Source of the DNA: Paractinoplanes lichenicola
Lineage (GTDB): Bacteria > Actinomycetota > Actinomycetes > Mycobacteriales > Micromonosporaceae
NCBI RefSeq assembly: GCF_016785085.1
Contig: NZ_JAENHO010000002.1
Location: 620,001-684,000, forward strand
Length of the DNA stretch: 64,000 nt
Direction: 5' to 3'
Shown here: piece after piece, positions 1 to 7,357 of the stretch
Numbering within the stretch: position 1 is the stretch's first letter
How the letters are laid out: every line of letters begins with the position of its first letter
Made by a program: the position numbers and the translations under genes
Notes under the pieces: generated by a model
What the model was told of the DNA's origin: nothing
The model's database searches: none
Seen by the model: the letters and a program-made list of their open reading frames with translations, nothing else

Positions 1-464
1 GCCATGGCCCGGGCCCACGGCGACCGCGTCCGGCAGCCGATCAGGAACGCGTTGAGCGCCTCCCGCCGGATCCACGGCACGGCCGACCGGCCGGCCGCGG
101 TGCCCAGGCCCCACAGGGCGCGCCCCCACCAGTCACCCGTCGAGGGGTCGTCCTCCCACTCCCGCCCGTACGAGAACCGGTTGCGAAAGCCGCCGTCGGA
201 CCCCGCGGCGTGGGTCAGGAAGGCCAGGTAGCGCTCGGCCAGCCCGACCAGCTGGGCCGTCGGGCGGGGCTCGCGGCAGATCAGCAGCAGCCCGCGCGAG
301 ACGTCGTCGACGCAGTAGCCGTGCTCGCGCCGCACGATCGCGTTGCGGGCGTGCTCGAGCAGCCCGGTGTCGTCGGACAGCCGGACGACGTGACTCCAGT
401 CGGGCAGCGGTGCGTCGGCGAGCTGGATCGGGGGCGGGACGAGGCGGAGCCCGTTCGTCGTCAC
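1..464 (-). CDS. Glycan-metabolism-associated protein, N-terminal part (3' end outside window)
   Basis: This minus-strand frame is open from a GTG at 464 to the window edge, giving 154 visible residues. The GTG overlaps the TGA of the upstream glycosyltransferase (GTGA), so the two are translationally coupled. The visible protein has motifs such as HGYCVDDVSRGLL and DWWGRALWGLGTA. These resemble the helical (alpha/alpha) barrel proteins that accompany GT4 glycosyltransferases in bacteria. That assignment is from memory of the motif; no catalytic residue can be assigned. Role is inferred to be glycan synthesis or trimming together with the two adjacent glycosyltransferases. Confidence 0.7.
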   Translation of the reverse strand, partial: MTTNGLRLVPPPIQLADAPLPDWSHVVRLSDDTGLLEHARNAIVRREHGYCVDDVSRGLLLICREPRPTAQLVGLAERYLAFLTHAAGSDGGFRNRFSYGREWEDDPSTGDWWGRALWGLGTAAGRSAVPWIRREALNAFLIGCRTRSPWARAM

Positions 465-1609
465 GCGGGCACCGACGCGGCCAGCGGCGTACGGGCGGTG
501 AGCAGCCGGGCGGCCAGCGACTGGTAGCGGGCGGCGACGGCCGGCCAGCGCAGGGTCGGGCCGCCGGCCAGCCCGGTCAGGCCGAGCGAAAGGCCGGGCT
601 CGGCCAGCGCGTGCCGGATCGCCGAGGCCATCGCCTCCGGGTCCTGATGCGGCACCAGCAGGCCGGGCCCGTCGGCCAGCAGCTCCACGGCGTGCGGGAA
701 CTCGGTCGCCACGACCGGGATGCCGGCCGCCACGGCCTCGATCAGCACCCCCGAGGTGACCTGCTCGGTGGAGTCGTAGGGCAGCACCACCACGTCGGCC
801 GAGCGGATCAGCCGGGACAACGCGTCCTCCTCCAGGTACGCGTCCTCCCAGCGCACGGCGCCTGTCACCCCGAGCGCGGCGGCCAGGTCCTTGAGCGAGT
901 CGCGATAGACGTCGCCGAACTGCTCGAGCACCTTCGGGTGGGTGCGGCCGGCGACCGTGTAGACCGGGGCCGGGTCCAGGTCGCCGAGCAGCGCGAGCGC
1001 CCGTACGGCCCACTCGATGCCCTTGCCCGGCCCGAGCAGCCCCCAGGTCAGCAGGTTGGGCCGGTCGTGGTCCTCGCGCGGCACGGCGCCACGGCTGGCC
1101 GCGCCGTGCGGGATCACCGAGATCTTGCGCGGGTCGACGTCGTAGCCGTCGCTCAGCCGCTGCCGGGCGGTGTCGGTCATCGTGACGACCGCGTCGGCCG
1201 TCGCGGCGATCCGCTCGAGCACCTGGCGCTGCAGCGGGTCGGGCGAGCTGAGCACGGTGTGCAGCACCACGATCGACGGCACAGTGAGCGCGCGCAGCAG
1301 GGGCAGCACCTCGTTGCCGGCGTCGCCGGGATAGATCCCGTACTCGTGCTGGATGATCGCCACGTCGTAGCGGTTGAGCACGGCGGCCGCGGTCTGCCAC
1401 CCGCCGGGGGCGTCGGTGTGCCAGGTGTGCACGGTTCGCGGCGCGGCCCGGTCGAGCTCGATTCCGCCGCTGACGCTGTCCTTGGCCAGCAGGCGGACGA
1501 CTCCCGAGCCGGCGCCATTGGCCAAGTGCGTGGCCAGTGCCGCATTGAAGGTCGCCAAACCGCATTGGGTCGGCGGGTATGTGCTCAGGAAACCGTACGA
1601 CGCGGGCAT
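461..1609 (-). CDS. Glycosyltransferase family 4 (GT-B fold)
   Basis: The protein has 382 residues and no signal peptide, so it is probably cytosolic or membrane-associated. The N-terminus (ASYGFLSTYPPTQCGLATFN) is the typical first strand and loop of GT4 enzymes that begin with a TYPPTQCG segment. The C-terminal donor-binding half carries a GVLIEAVAAGIPVVATEFPH stretch, the usual EX7E-like nucleotide-sugar region. I chose ATG 1609 because GAGAAAGG lies 9 nt upstream; the longer frame to 1732 has no ribosome site. A 133-bp A/T-richer gap separates it from the next glycosyltransferase, so it may have its own promoter. Its TGA overlaps the GTG of the following gene. Sugar donor and acceptor cannot be read from sequence. 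Confidence 0.88.
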   Translation of the reverse strand: MPASYGFLSTYPPTQCGLATFNAALATHLANGAGSGVVRLLAKDSVSGGIELDRAAPRTVHTWHTDAPGGWQTAAAVLNRYDVAIIQHEYGIYPGDAGNEVLPLLRALTVPSIVVLHTVLSSPDPLQRQVLERIAATADAVVTMTDTARQRLSDGYDVDPRKISVIPHGAASRGAVPREDHDRPNLLTWGLLGPGKGIEWAVRALALLGDLDPAPVYTVAGRTHPKVLEQFGDVYRDSLKDLAAALGVTGAVRWEDAYLEEDALSRLIRSADVVVLPYDSTEQVTSGVLIEAVAAGIPVVATEFPHAVELLADGPGLLVPHQDPEAMASAIRHALAEPGLSLGLTGLAGGPTLRWPAVAARYQSLAARLLTARTPLAASVPA

Positions 1610-1742
1610 GACTAGGCCTTTCTCGCGGCTCAGGGCACGCGGACAGGCTGACGGCGGCCGCGTACAAACGGCAATGCGAAGCTTCGCGAAATTGCTCGGT
1701 TTAACGTGCAATTCACAAAGTGACGTTAACAAGAACCGCTAT

Positions 1743-2744
1743 TCAGCCGACGATTTTCCGGTAAATCTCCAGGTAGTTCTCAACCATCCGGTCGCGGGAG
1801 AACCGTTCCCGGGCCCGCCGCGCGCAGCCCGCCCGGTCGATCCCGCGCACCCGGCCGACCGCTGCGACCGCCTCGTCCACGTCCTCGACGAGATGCCCGG
1901 TTACGCCCTCGTCGACCACTTCGGGCATCGAGCCTTTCCGGTACGCGATCACGGGTGTCCCGCACGCCATCGACTCCACCACCGACAACCCGAACGGCTC
2001 GGCGAACCGGATGGGATGCAGCAGCGCCAGCCCGGAGCCGAGAATCGCGCCGCGCTTGTCCGGCCCGACCGAGCCCCGATAGACCACGCGGTCCCCGTCG
2101 ATCCGGGGCTCGATCAGCTCCTCGAAATAAGCCCGGTCCTGCACGATCCCGCACATCACCAGCCGGCGGCCGGCCCGCGCGGCGATCTCGATGGCCAGAT
2201 CCGTGCCCTTGTCGGGGTGGATGCGGCCGAAGAGGATCAGGTCTTCTCCTGCGGTTTCCCGTGCGGGCAGCCCGTCCAGGTCGATGCCGTGGTGCACGGT
2301 GCCGAGGTAGTCGAGGTCGGGGGAGCGGTCGCTGTCCGAGATCGACACGAAGTGCGAACGGCCCCGCCGGTACGCGGGCAGGATGTTCGACCCGGAGAAG
2401 CCGTGGATGGTCGTCACCATCGGCGCACGGCACGACTGCGAGAACGCCAGCGGCAGCCAGTCCAGGTGGTTGTGCACGAGGTCGAACTCGCCCGAGCGGG
2501 CCAGCGCGTGCCCGACGTGCAGCGCCTCCCAGACCCGGCCGTCCAGTTCGTCGCTCTCCTCGTACCCGGTCGGCGCGACCCCGTCCAGGGTGGCCTTGGT
2601 GATCGAGTCGAGGGTGGCGAACAGCGTCACGTCGATGCCGCGTTCCACCAGCCCCTCGGTGATCAGGCTGGTCACGAGCTCCCACGGGCCGTAATGGAGA
2701 GGCGGGGTGCGCCACGCGATCGGGCCGAGCATGGCCACCTTCAT
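1743..2744 (-). CDS. Glycosyltransferase family 4
   Basis: This 333-residue GT-B enzyme starts MKVAMLGPIAWRTPP and has the GT4 motif set. HNHLDWLPLAF and TTIHGFSG lie in the acceptor half. FGRIHPDKGTDLAI and FAEPFGLSVVESMACGTPVI (EX7E nucleotide-sugar site) lie in the donor half. GAGG is about 11 nt upstream of the ATG. It runs in the same direction as the next glycosyltransferase and divergently from the GH13 gene, with 82 bp between. Family members transfer glucose, mannose or similar sugars to make trehalose derivatives, lipomannans or capsule; which applies is unknown. Confidence 0.88.
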   Translation of the reverse strand: MKVAMLGPIAWRTPPLHYGPWELVTSLITEGLVERGIDVTLFATLDSITKATLDGVAPTGYEESDELDGRVWEALHVGHALARSGEFDLVHNHLDWLPLAFSQSCRAPMVTTIHGFSGSNILPAYRRGRSHFVSISDSDRSPDLDYLGTVHHGIDLDGLPARETAGEDLILFGRIHPDKGTDLAIEIAARAGRRLVMCGIVQDRAYFEELIEPRIDGDRVVYRGSVGPDKRGAILGSGLALLHPIRFAEPFGLSVVESMACGTPVIAYRKGSMPEVVDEGVTGHLVEDVDEAVAAVGRVRGIDRAGCARRARERFSRDRMVENYLEIYRKIVG

Positions 2745-2826
2745 GACAAATGCCTCATTCCGGTAGTTAACACGTGCTTAGTATGCCCACCGGTTTGACC
2801 GGGCGTTCTCGTGTTAGAGAAGACCC

Positions 2827-4521
2827 ATGACGGATCTCTGGTGGAAGAGCGCGGTTGTTTACCAGATCTACCCGCGAAGCTTCGCGGACGCCGACGGCGA
2901 CGGCATGGGCGATCTGCGGGGAGTCATCGACCACCTGGACCATCTGGCCGAGCTCGGGGTCGACGTCATCTGGCTGTCCCCGATCTATCCGTCGCCGCAG
3001 GACGACAACGGCTACGACATCAGCGACTACCAGAACATCGAGCCGGTCTTCGGCACCCTCGAGATCTTCGACGAGCTGCTGGCCGGGGTGCACGCCCGCG
3101 GCATGAAGCTGGTCATGGACCTGGTCGTCAACCACTCCTCCGACGAGCACCCGTGGTTCGTCGAGAGCCGCTCGAGCAAGGACAACCCGAAGCGCGACTG
3201 GTATTGGTGGCAGCCCGCCCGCGAGGGCCTCGAGGCGGGCACGCCCGGGGCCGAGCCGACCAACTGGGGCTCGGTGTTCGGCGGCTCGGCCTGGGAGCTC
3301 GACGAAAAGACCGGCGAGTACTACCTGCACCTGTTCTCGAAGAAGCAGCCCGACCTCAACTGGGAGAACCCGGCGGTCCGCGAGGCCGTCTACGCGATGA
3401 TGAACTGGTGGCTCGACCGGGGCATCGACGGCTTCCGGATGGACGTCATCAACATGATCTCCAAGGTGCTGCCGCTGCCCGACGGCCGGGTGACGGCCGG
3501 TTCCTCGTACGGGGACGGCTCGGCCGGTTTCATCAACGGCCCCCGGCTGCACGAGTTCCTGCAGGAGATGCACGCCAAGGTCTTCGCCGGCCGCGACGCG
3601 ATGCTGACCGTGGGCGAGATGCCCGGCGTGACTGTCGACGAGGCGATCCTGTTCACCGACCCCGACCGGCACGAGGTCGACATGGTGTTCCAGTTCGACC
3701 ACGTCTGGGCCGACCGCGGCGACGACCCCTGGCTGCTGATGCCGCTGCAGCTGACGAACCTGAAGGCGATCTTCAACCGGTGGCAGGCCGGGCTGGCCGA
3801 GGTGGGCTGGAACAGCCTCTACTGGAACAACCACGACCAGCCGCGCGCGGTCTCCCGCTACGGCGACGACTCGGCCGCTTATCGGGTGGCGTCGGCCAAG
3901 ATGCTCGGCACGGTGCTGCATCTGCACCGCGGCACGCCGTACGTCTATCAGGGCGAAGAGCTGGGAATGACCAACTTTCCCTTCCGGACGATCGCCGACT
4001 TCCGCGACATCGAGGCGCTCGGGCAATACACCCAGGCGGTCGACCAGGAGGGCCGCTCGCCCGAGGACGTGCTGACCGTGCTGCGCGCCCGGGGCCGCGA
4101 CAACGCCCGTACGCCGATGCAGTGGGACACGTCGGAGCACGCCGGCTTCACCACGGGGACGCCGTGGCTGGCCGTCAACCCGAACTACCCCGAGATCAAC
4201 GCCGAGGCCGCCCGGGCCGACCCCGACTCGGTCTTCCACTACTACCGCAAGCTGATCGAGCTGCGGCACACCGAGCCGGCGGTCGTCGACGGCGACTTCA
4301 CAATGGTGCTGCCCAACCACGAGCAGCTGTACGCCTTCACCCGCCGCCTCGGCGACACGGAACTGCTGGTGATCGGCAACTTCTCCGGCGCCACGGTGCG
4401 GGCCGAACTGGACGACGACTGGTCGGGCGCCGAACTGCTGCTCACCAACCTGTCCACGGCCCCCGAGAATCTGACCCTGGAGCCGTGGCAGGCCGTTATC
4501 TACAAGCGCGTCACGCGGTGA
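2827..4521 (+). CDS. GH13 alpha-glucosidase / oligo-1,6-glucosidase
   Basis: The 564-residue length is that of cytosolic oligo-1,6-glucosidases and alpha-glucosidases, which release glucose from short alpha-glucosides. All GH13 landmarks are intact: YQIYPRSFADADGDGMGDL near the N-terminus, DLVVNHSSDEHPWF (about 98-111), nucleophile D206 in DGFRMDVIN, acid/base E264 in GEMPG, and D337 in NNHDQPR. No signal peptide is present. A trehalose synthase is less likely because that family is longer and has other signature residues. The 82-bp divergent region upstream holds a CCGGT-ttg-ACCGG inverted repeat (2790-2802). With the divergent GT4 gene it suggests maltodextrin or glycogen-related metabolism. 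Its 3' end overlaps a small convergent gene by 11 nt. Confidence 0.93.
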   Translation: MTDLWWKSAVVYQIYPRSFADADGDGMGDLRGVIDHLDHLAELGVDVIWLSPIYPSPQDDNGYDISDYQNIEPVFGTLEIFDELLAGVHARGMKLVMDLVVNHSSDEHPWFVESRSSKDNPKRDWYWWQPAREGLEAGTPGAEPTNWGSVFGGSAWELDEKTGEYYLHLFSKKQPDLNWENPAVREAVYAMMNWWLDRGIDGFRMDVINMISKVLPLPDGRVTAGSSYGDGSAGFINGPRLHEFLQEMHAKVFAGRDAMLTVGEMPGVTVDEAILFTDPDRHEVDMVFQFDHVWADRGDDPWLLMPLQLTNLKAIFNRWQAGLAEVGWNSLYWNNHDQPRAVSRYGDDSAAYRVASAKMLGTVLHLHRGTPYVYQGEELGMTNFPFRTIADFRDIEALGQYTQAVDQEGRSPEDVLTVLRARGRDNARTPMQWDTSEHAGFTTGTPWLAVNPNYPEINAEAARADPDSVFHYYRKLIELRHTEPAVVDGDFTMVLPNHEQLYAFTRRLGDTELLVIGNFSGATVRAELDDDWSGAELLLTNLSTAPENLTLEPWQAVIYKRVTR

Positions 4522-4657
4522 GCACGGGCCAGGCGTAGGCGAGCAGGGCGAACGCTGCGCCCAGCAGGGCCAGGCTGATGCCGCGGGTCGTGATCGGCAG
4601 CGCCGCGAGCACGAGCAGGATGATCGCGATGATATAGAGAACGCCCTGGGTGGACAT
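4511..4657 (-). CDS. Small two-helix membrane protein, 48 aa
   Basis: This short gene encodes 48 residues that are almost entirely hydrophobic. A first helix covers about 6-20 (VLYIIAIILLVLAAL) and a second about 27-46 (SLALLGAAFALLAYAW), with a short polar turn between. GAGGAG sits 8-9 nt before the ATG, which supports real translation. The stop codon lies inside the end of the convergent GH13 gene. Similar tiny membrane proteins are common in actinobacteria and have no assigned function. Confidence 0.75.
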   Translation of the reverse strand: MSTQGVLYIIAIILLVLAALPITTRGISLALLGAAFALLAYAWPVLTA

Positions 4658-4714
4658 GGAAACTCCTCGATAGTGGGGGTAGCGGCGCACCTTCTACCCC
4701 CACGTCGAGGACGA

Positions 4715-6268
4715 CTAAACCATGCTCAGTTCCAGGACCGAGCCCGGGCGGATCGTCGTCTCGGTCGGCGTCAGCGCGGTGGCCCAGCTGGGCGGCTCAC
4801 CGGTGCCGTAGTTGCGCAGGAAGCGCGGATGGGCGCCGCCGCTCACCTGTACCCGTACGCGGTGGCCGGGCCGGAACACGTGAGCGGCGTGACCCAGATC
4901 GACGACGTGCCGGGCGTCGGCGGTGATCCGGGTCAGGCCGTCGCAGATGTTGCGCGAGACGCCTTCCGGGTCGACGTCGCACAGCCGGACGAACAGGTCG
5001 CCGCTGGCCGCGGTGGTCGACGCGTCCAGCTCTGCCCGCACCGGGCCCATCAGCGTCAGCGACTCCTCCAGCGGCTCGCCGGTGAAGAGCAGCACGTCTT
5101 TCCGGCTCTCCAGCGGCGCGTTGTCGACCTGGCCCTGCGTGGGTGACTGCAGCGCGCCACCGATCGACGGGGTCGGGTCGGCCGGGTCGTATAGGAACTT
5201 CCAGCCCCGCTCGGCTCTGAGCTGGTCGAACGGCAGGGTCGTCGGGTGGGCGTCCGGCGGCGGCCAGTCGGGCAGGTCGCGCCACTCGTTCACGCCGCCC
5301 ACGTGCACCCGCACCCGATAGGCCGGAGGCTCGCGGCGCAGCCGGCGCATCGCCTGGGCGAACACCTCGGGCCAGTCGCGCTCCAGGAAGTTCGTGTGCG
5401 TCCACGGGCCGATCAGCAGGTCGACGTCGCGCCCGGCGGCCCGCATCCGGGTGTACTGCTCGATCACCTGGCCCGGCGACAGATCCCACCAGCCGGTGAG
5501 CAGGCTGGTCGGCACGTCCATGGCCCCGGCCACCCTGACCAGGTCGGTCTCGGCCCAATGCCCGGGCTCGGGGTGGGTGAGCCACTCCTCGAGCGCCGGC
5601 CGCCGGCCCCCGATCGCCGACGGATAGGCGTCGAGGAGCGGCAGACCCTCGGTGGCCCGGCGCATCCGGAACTTCAGCCGCAGGGCGCCGCACAGCATGT
5701 CCCACGAGGTGACCTCGCCCTGCACCAGGCCCAGCCCGCCGACCAGCGCCCGTTCCAGGGTGAACGCGCCGCTGCCCCAGAAGAAGTCGTACGGGTCGGT
5801 GTGGCCGACCTGCATCACGGCGCCGCGCCACTCGGGCGGGGCGTCGACGGCCAGGGCGGCCTGCGTGTATGCCATGTAGCTGGCGCCCACGGTGAACAGG
5901 TCGCCGGTGAACCAGCTCTGCTTGCGCAGCCACTCGACGGCGGCCCGGCTGTCGGCGACCTCGTTGTTCCAGGTGTGGAACACGCCGCCCGAGCCGCCGG
6001 TGCCGCGGCTGCTCTGCATCAGCACGTGGAAGCCCTGCTCGGCGAAGCGCACGCCGTAGAACAGGTTCCAGGGGAAACCGCTTCGCACGTACGGGGCCCG
6101 GATGAGCACGGCCGGGCAGGGCTCGCTGGTGACCGGGGCGTAGTGGTCGGTCAGCAGCGGGCTGCCGTCGGCGGCGGGCACCGGCACGGCGGTCTCACGG
6201 CGGACCTCGTACGGGGCTTTCGGGCCCCGGCGGGCGATGAGTCGGAGGGAAAGTGGCAGTCTTCGCAT
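4715..6268 (-). CDS. CocE/NonD family alpha/beta hydrolase (X-Pro dipeptidyl-peptidase type)
   Basis: The protein has 517 residues: an alpha/beta hydrolase domain followed by the beta-rich C-terminal jelly-roll typical of CocE and PepX. S130 (VGASYMAYTQ) is the nucleophile, D262 (GWWDLSPGQ) the acid and H291 (GPWTH) the base. The family hydrolyses esters or amides such as cocaine, glutaryl-7-ACA or X-Pro peptides; the substrate here is not predictable. ATG 6268 is preceded by GGGGGTAG; the longer open frame upstream is the antisense of the divergent TetR gene. The 54-bp shared promoter region and the divergent regulator suggest it is controlled by that TetR protein. Confidence 0.9.
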   Translation of the reverse strand: MRRLPLSLRLIARRGPKAPYEVRRETAVPVPAADGSPLLTDHYAPVTSEPCPAVLIRAPYVRSGFPWNLFYGVRFAEQGFHVLMQSSRGTGGSGGVFHTWNNEVADSRAAVEWLRKQSWFTGDLFTVGASYMAYTQAALAVDAPPEWRGAVMQVGHTDPYDFFWGSGAFTLERALVGGLGLVQGEVTSWDMLCGALRLKFRMRRATEGLPLLDAYPSAIGGRRPALEEWLTHPEPGHWAETDLVRVAGAMDVPTSLLTGWWDLSPGQVIEQYTRMRAAGRDVDLLIGPWTHTNFLERDWPEVFAQAMRRLRREPPAYRVRVHVGGVNEWRDLPDWPPPDAHPTTLPFDQLRAERGWKFLYDPADPTPSIGGALQSPTQGQVDNAPLESRKDVLLFTGEPLEESLTLMGPVRAELDASTTAASGDLFVRLCDVDPEGVSRNICDGLTRITADARHVVDLGHAAHVFRPGHRVRVQVSGGAHPRFLRNYGTGEPPSWATALTPTETTIRPGSVLELSMV

Positions 6269-6287
6269 GGCTACCCCCGCATTTCTC

Positions 6288-6298
6288 GTACGTCGTAC
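6288..6298. promoter_or_regulatory. Candidate TetR operator (inverted repeat)
   Basis: GTACG-T-CGTAC is a perfect 5-1-5 inverted repeat in the 54-bp gap between the divergent CocE hydrolase and TetR genes. TetR proteins usually bind such repeats in the shared promoter. The site is short, and CGTACG words are common in this genome, so the call is tentative. Confidence 0.35.
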
Positions 6299-6322
6299 CG
6301 AAAATAGTAGCAGGAGGTTCGG

Positions 6323-6955
6323 ATGCCCCGCGGACGCCCGCCGTCGCACACCCGTGAGCAGGTCGTGGAGGCCGCGATCAGGATCGCCGACACCGAGGGG
6401 CTGGCCGCGGTCACGATGCGCCGGATCGCCCAGGACCTCGGGGCGGGGGCGATGTCGCTCTACACGTACGTGCCCGACAAGGACCGGCTGCTCGACCTGA
6501 TGGTCGACCGGATCGGCGCCGCGCTCGAGCTGCCCGAGATCACGGGCGACTGGCGTACGGACCTGATCGCGGTGGCCGGCGCCCAGCGGCGGCTGATGCT
6601 GGCGCACCCGTGGCTGCCCGCGGCCCTGCCCAACCGGCGGCTGACCGGGCGCAACATGCTCGCGTACCTGGAGAAGGGGCTGGCCGCCCTCGCGCCGACG
6701 GGCCTCGACGGGCCGACCAAGATGGAGATCGTCGCGCTCATGACCGGCTTCGTGGCCTCGTTCGTCACGGCCGAGACGGCCCCGGTGACGCCGCAGGAGG
6801 AGCAGGTCGCGCTGATCGGCGAGGCGGTGGCCAGCGGGGACTTCCCGGAACTGGCGGCGGCCCTGGCCGAAGGGGGCCAGGGCCGCGAGCCCGGTTTCGA
6901 CCGGATCGCCGATTGGACGTTGACGGGCCTGGTCACCCAGGCCCTCGATCACTAA
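6323..6955 (+). CDS. TetR family transcriptional regulator
   Basis: This is a 210-residue regulator. The N-terminal helix-turn-helix (about 9-55) contains HTREQVVEAAIRIADTEGL and MSLYTYVPDKDRLLDLM, a classic TetR DNA-binding domain. The rest is an all-helical ligand-binding domain of the TetR_C kind seen in regulators of drug or hydrolase genes. AGGAGG lies 8 nt upstream of the ATG. It is divergent from the CocE-type hydrolase, its likely target, and its stop overlaps the convergent VOC gene by 4 nt. Confidence 0.92.
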   Translation: MPRGRPPSHTREQVVEAAIRIADTEGLAAVTMRRIAQDLGAGAMSLYTYVPDKDRLLDLMVDRIGAALELPEITGDWRTDLIAVAGAQRRLMLAHPWLPAALPNRRLTGRNMLAYLEKGLAALAPTGLDGPTKMEIVALMTGFVASFVTAETAPVTPQEEQVALIGEAVASGDFPELAAALAEGGQGREPGFDRIADWTLTGLVTQALDH

Positions 6956-7317
6956 CTCTTCAGGCAGATGTCGAACGGGTGGCCCTCCGGGTCGAGCAGC
7001 ACCCGCCAGCGGTCCGGCTGGGGCTGTTCGTCCGGCTTGGTCGCGCCCAGCGCCAGCGCCTGCTCCTCGCCCTTGGTCAGATCGTCGACATAGAAGTCCA
7101 GGTGGTAGCGCTTGGGCGCCTTCTCCTGGGGCCAGCCGGGCGCCGAATAACCCGGCACCCGGCCGAAGCCCAGGCTGGTCGAGCCGTCGCCGATCATCGC
7201 GTATTCGTCCTGGGCGTGCAGGACCTCCCAGCCCAGCACCGCGGCGTAGAAGCGGGCCTGCGCGGCGGGGTCGGACGCGTCCAGATTGATCATCGCCAGT
7301 GTTGCGAATCCACTCAT
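6952..7317 (-). CDS. VOC superfamily (glyoxalase/bleomycin-resistance fold) protein
   Basis: The 121-residue protein is a single VOC module pair. It has INLDASDPAAQARFYAAVLG at the start and YHLDFYVDDL plus LLDPEGHPFDICL in the second half, which supply the usual metal-binding His and Glu positions. ATG 7317 was chosen over an in-frame ATG at 7347 because GGGGAAGGA precedes it and the VOC fold begins there. Small single-gene VOC proteins of this type are mostly uncharacterised enzymes. It is convergent with the TetR gene. Confidence 0.85.
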   Translation of the reverse strand: MSGFATLAMINLDASDPAAQARFYAAVLGWEVLHAQDEYAMIGDGSTSLGFGRVPGYSAPGWPQEKAPKRYHLDFYVDDLTKGEEQALALGATKPDEQPQPDRWRVLLDPEGHPFDICLKS

Positions 7318-7357
7318 GGACGCGATCCTTCCCCCAGAGGCTGACATCTGCTGTCAG

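Noticed and set aside
410..1615. Long plus-strand open frame of 401 codons opposite the first glycosyltransferase
   Set aside because: It is an antisense shadow caused by high GC. The translation is Arg/Gly/His-rich with no domain, while the minus frame is a clear GT4 enzyme.
2790..2802. CCGGT-ttg-ACCGG as a firm operator for the GH13 gene
   Set aside because: A 5-bp GC-rich inverted repeat is expected often by chance here, and no regulator gene is adjacent. It is mentioned only in the GH13 entry.
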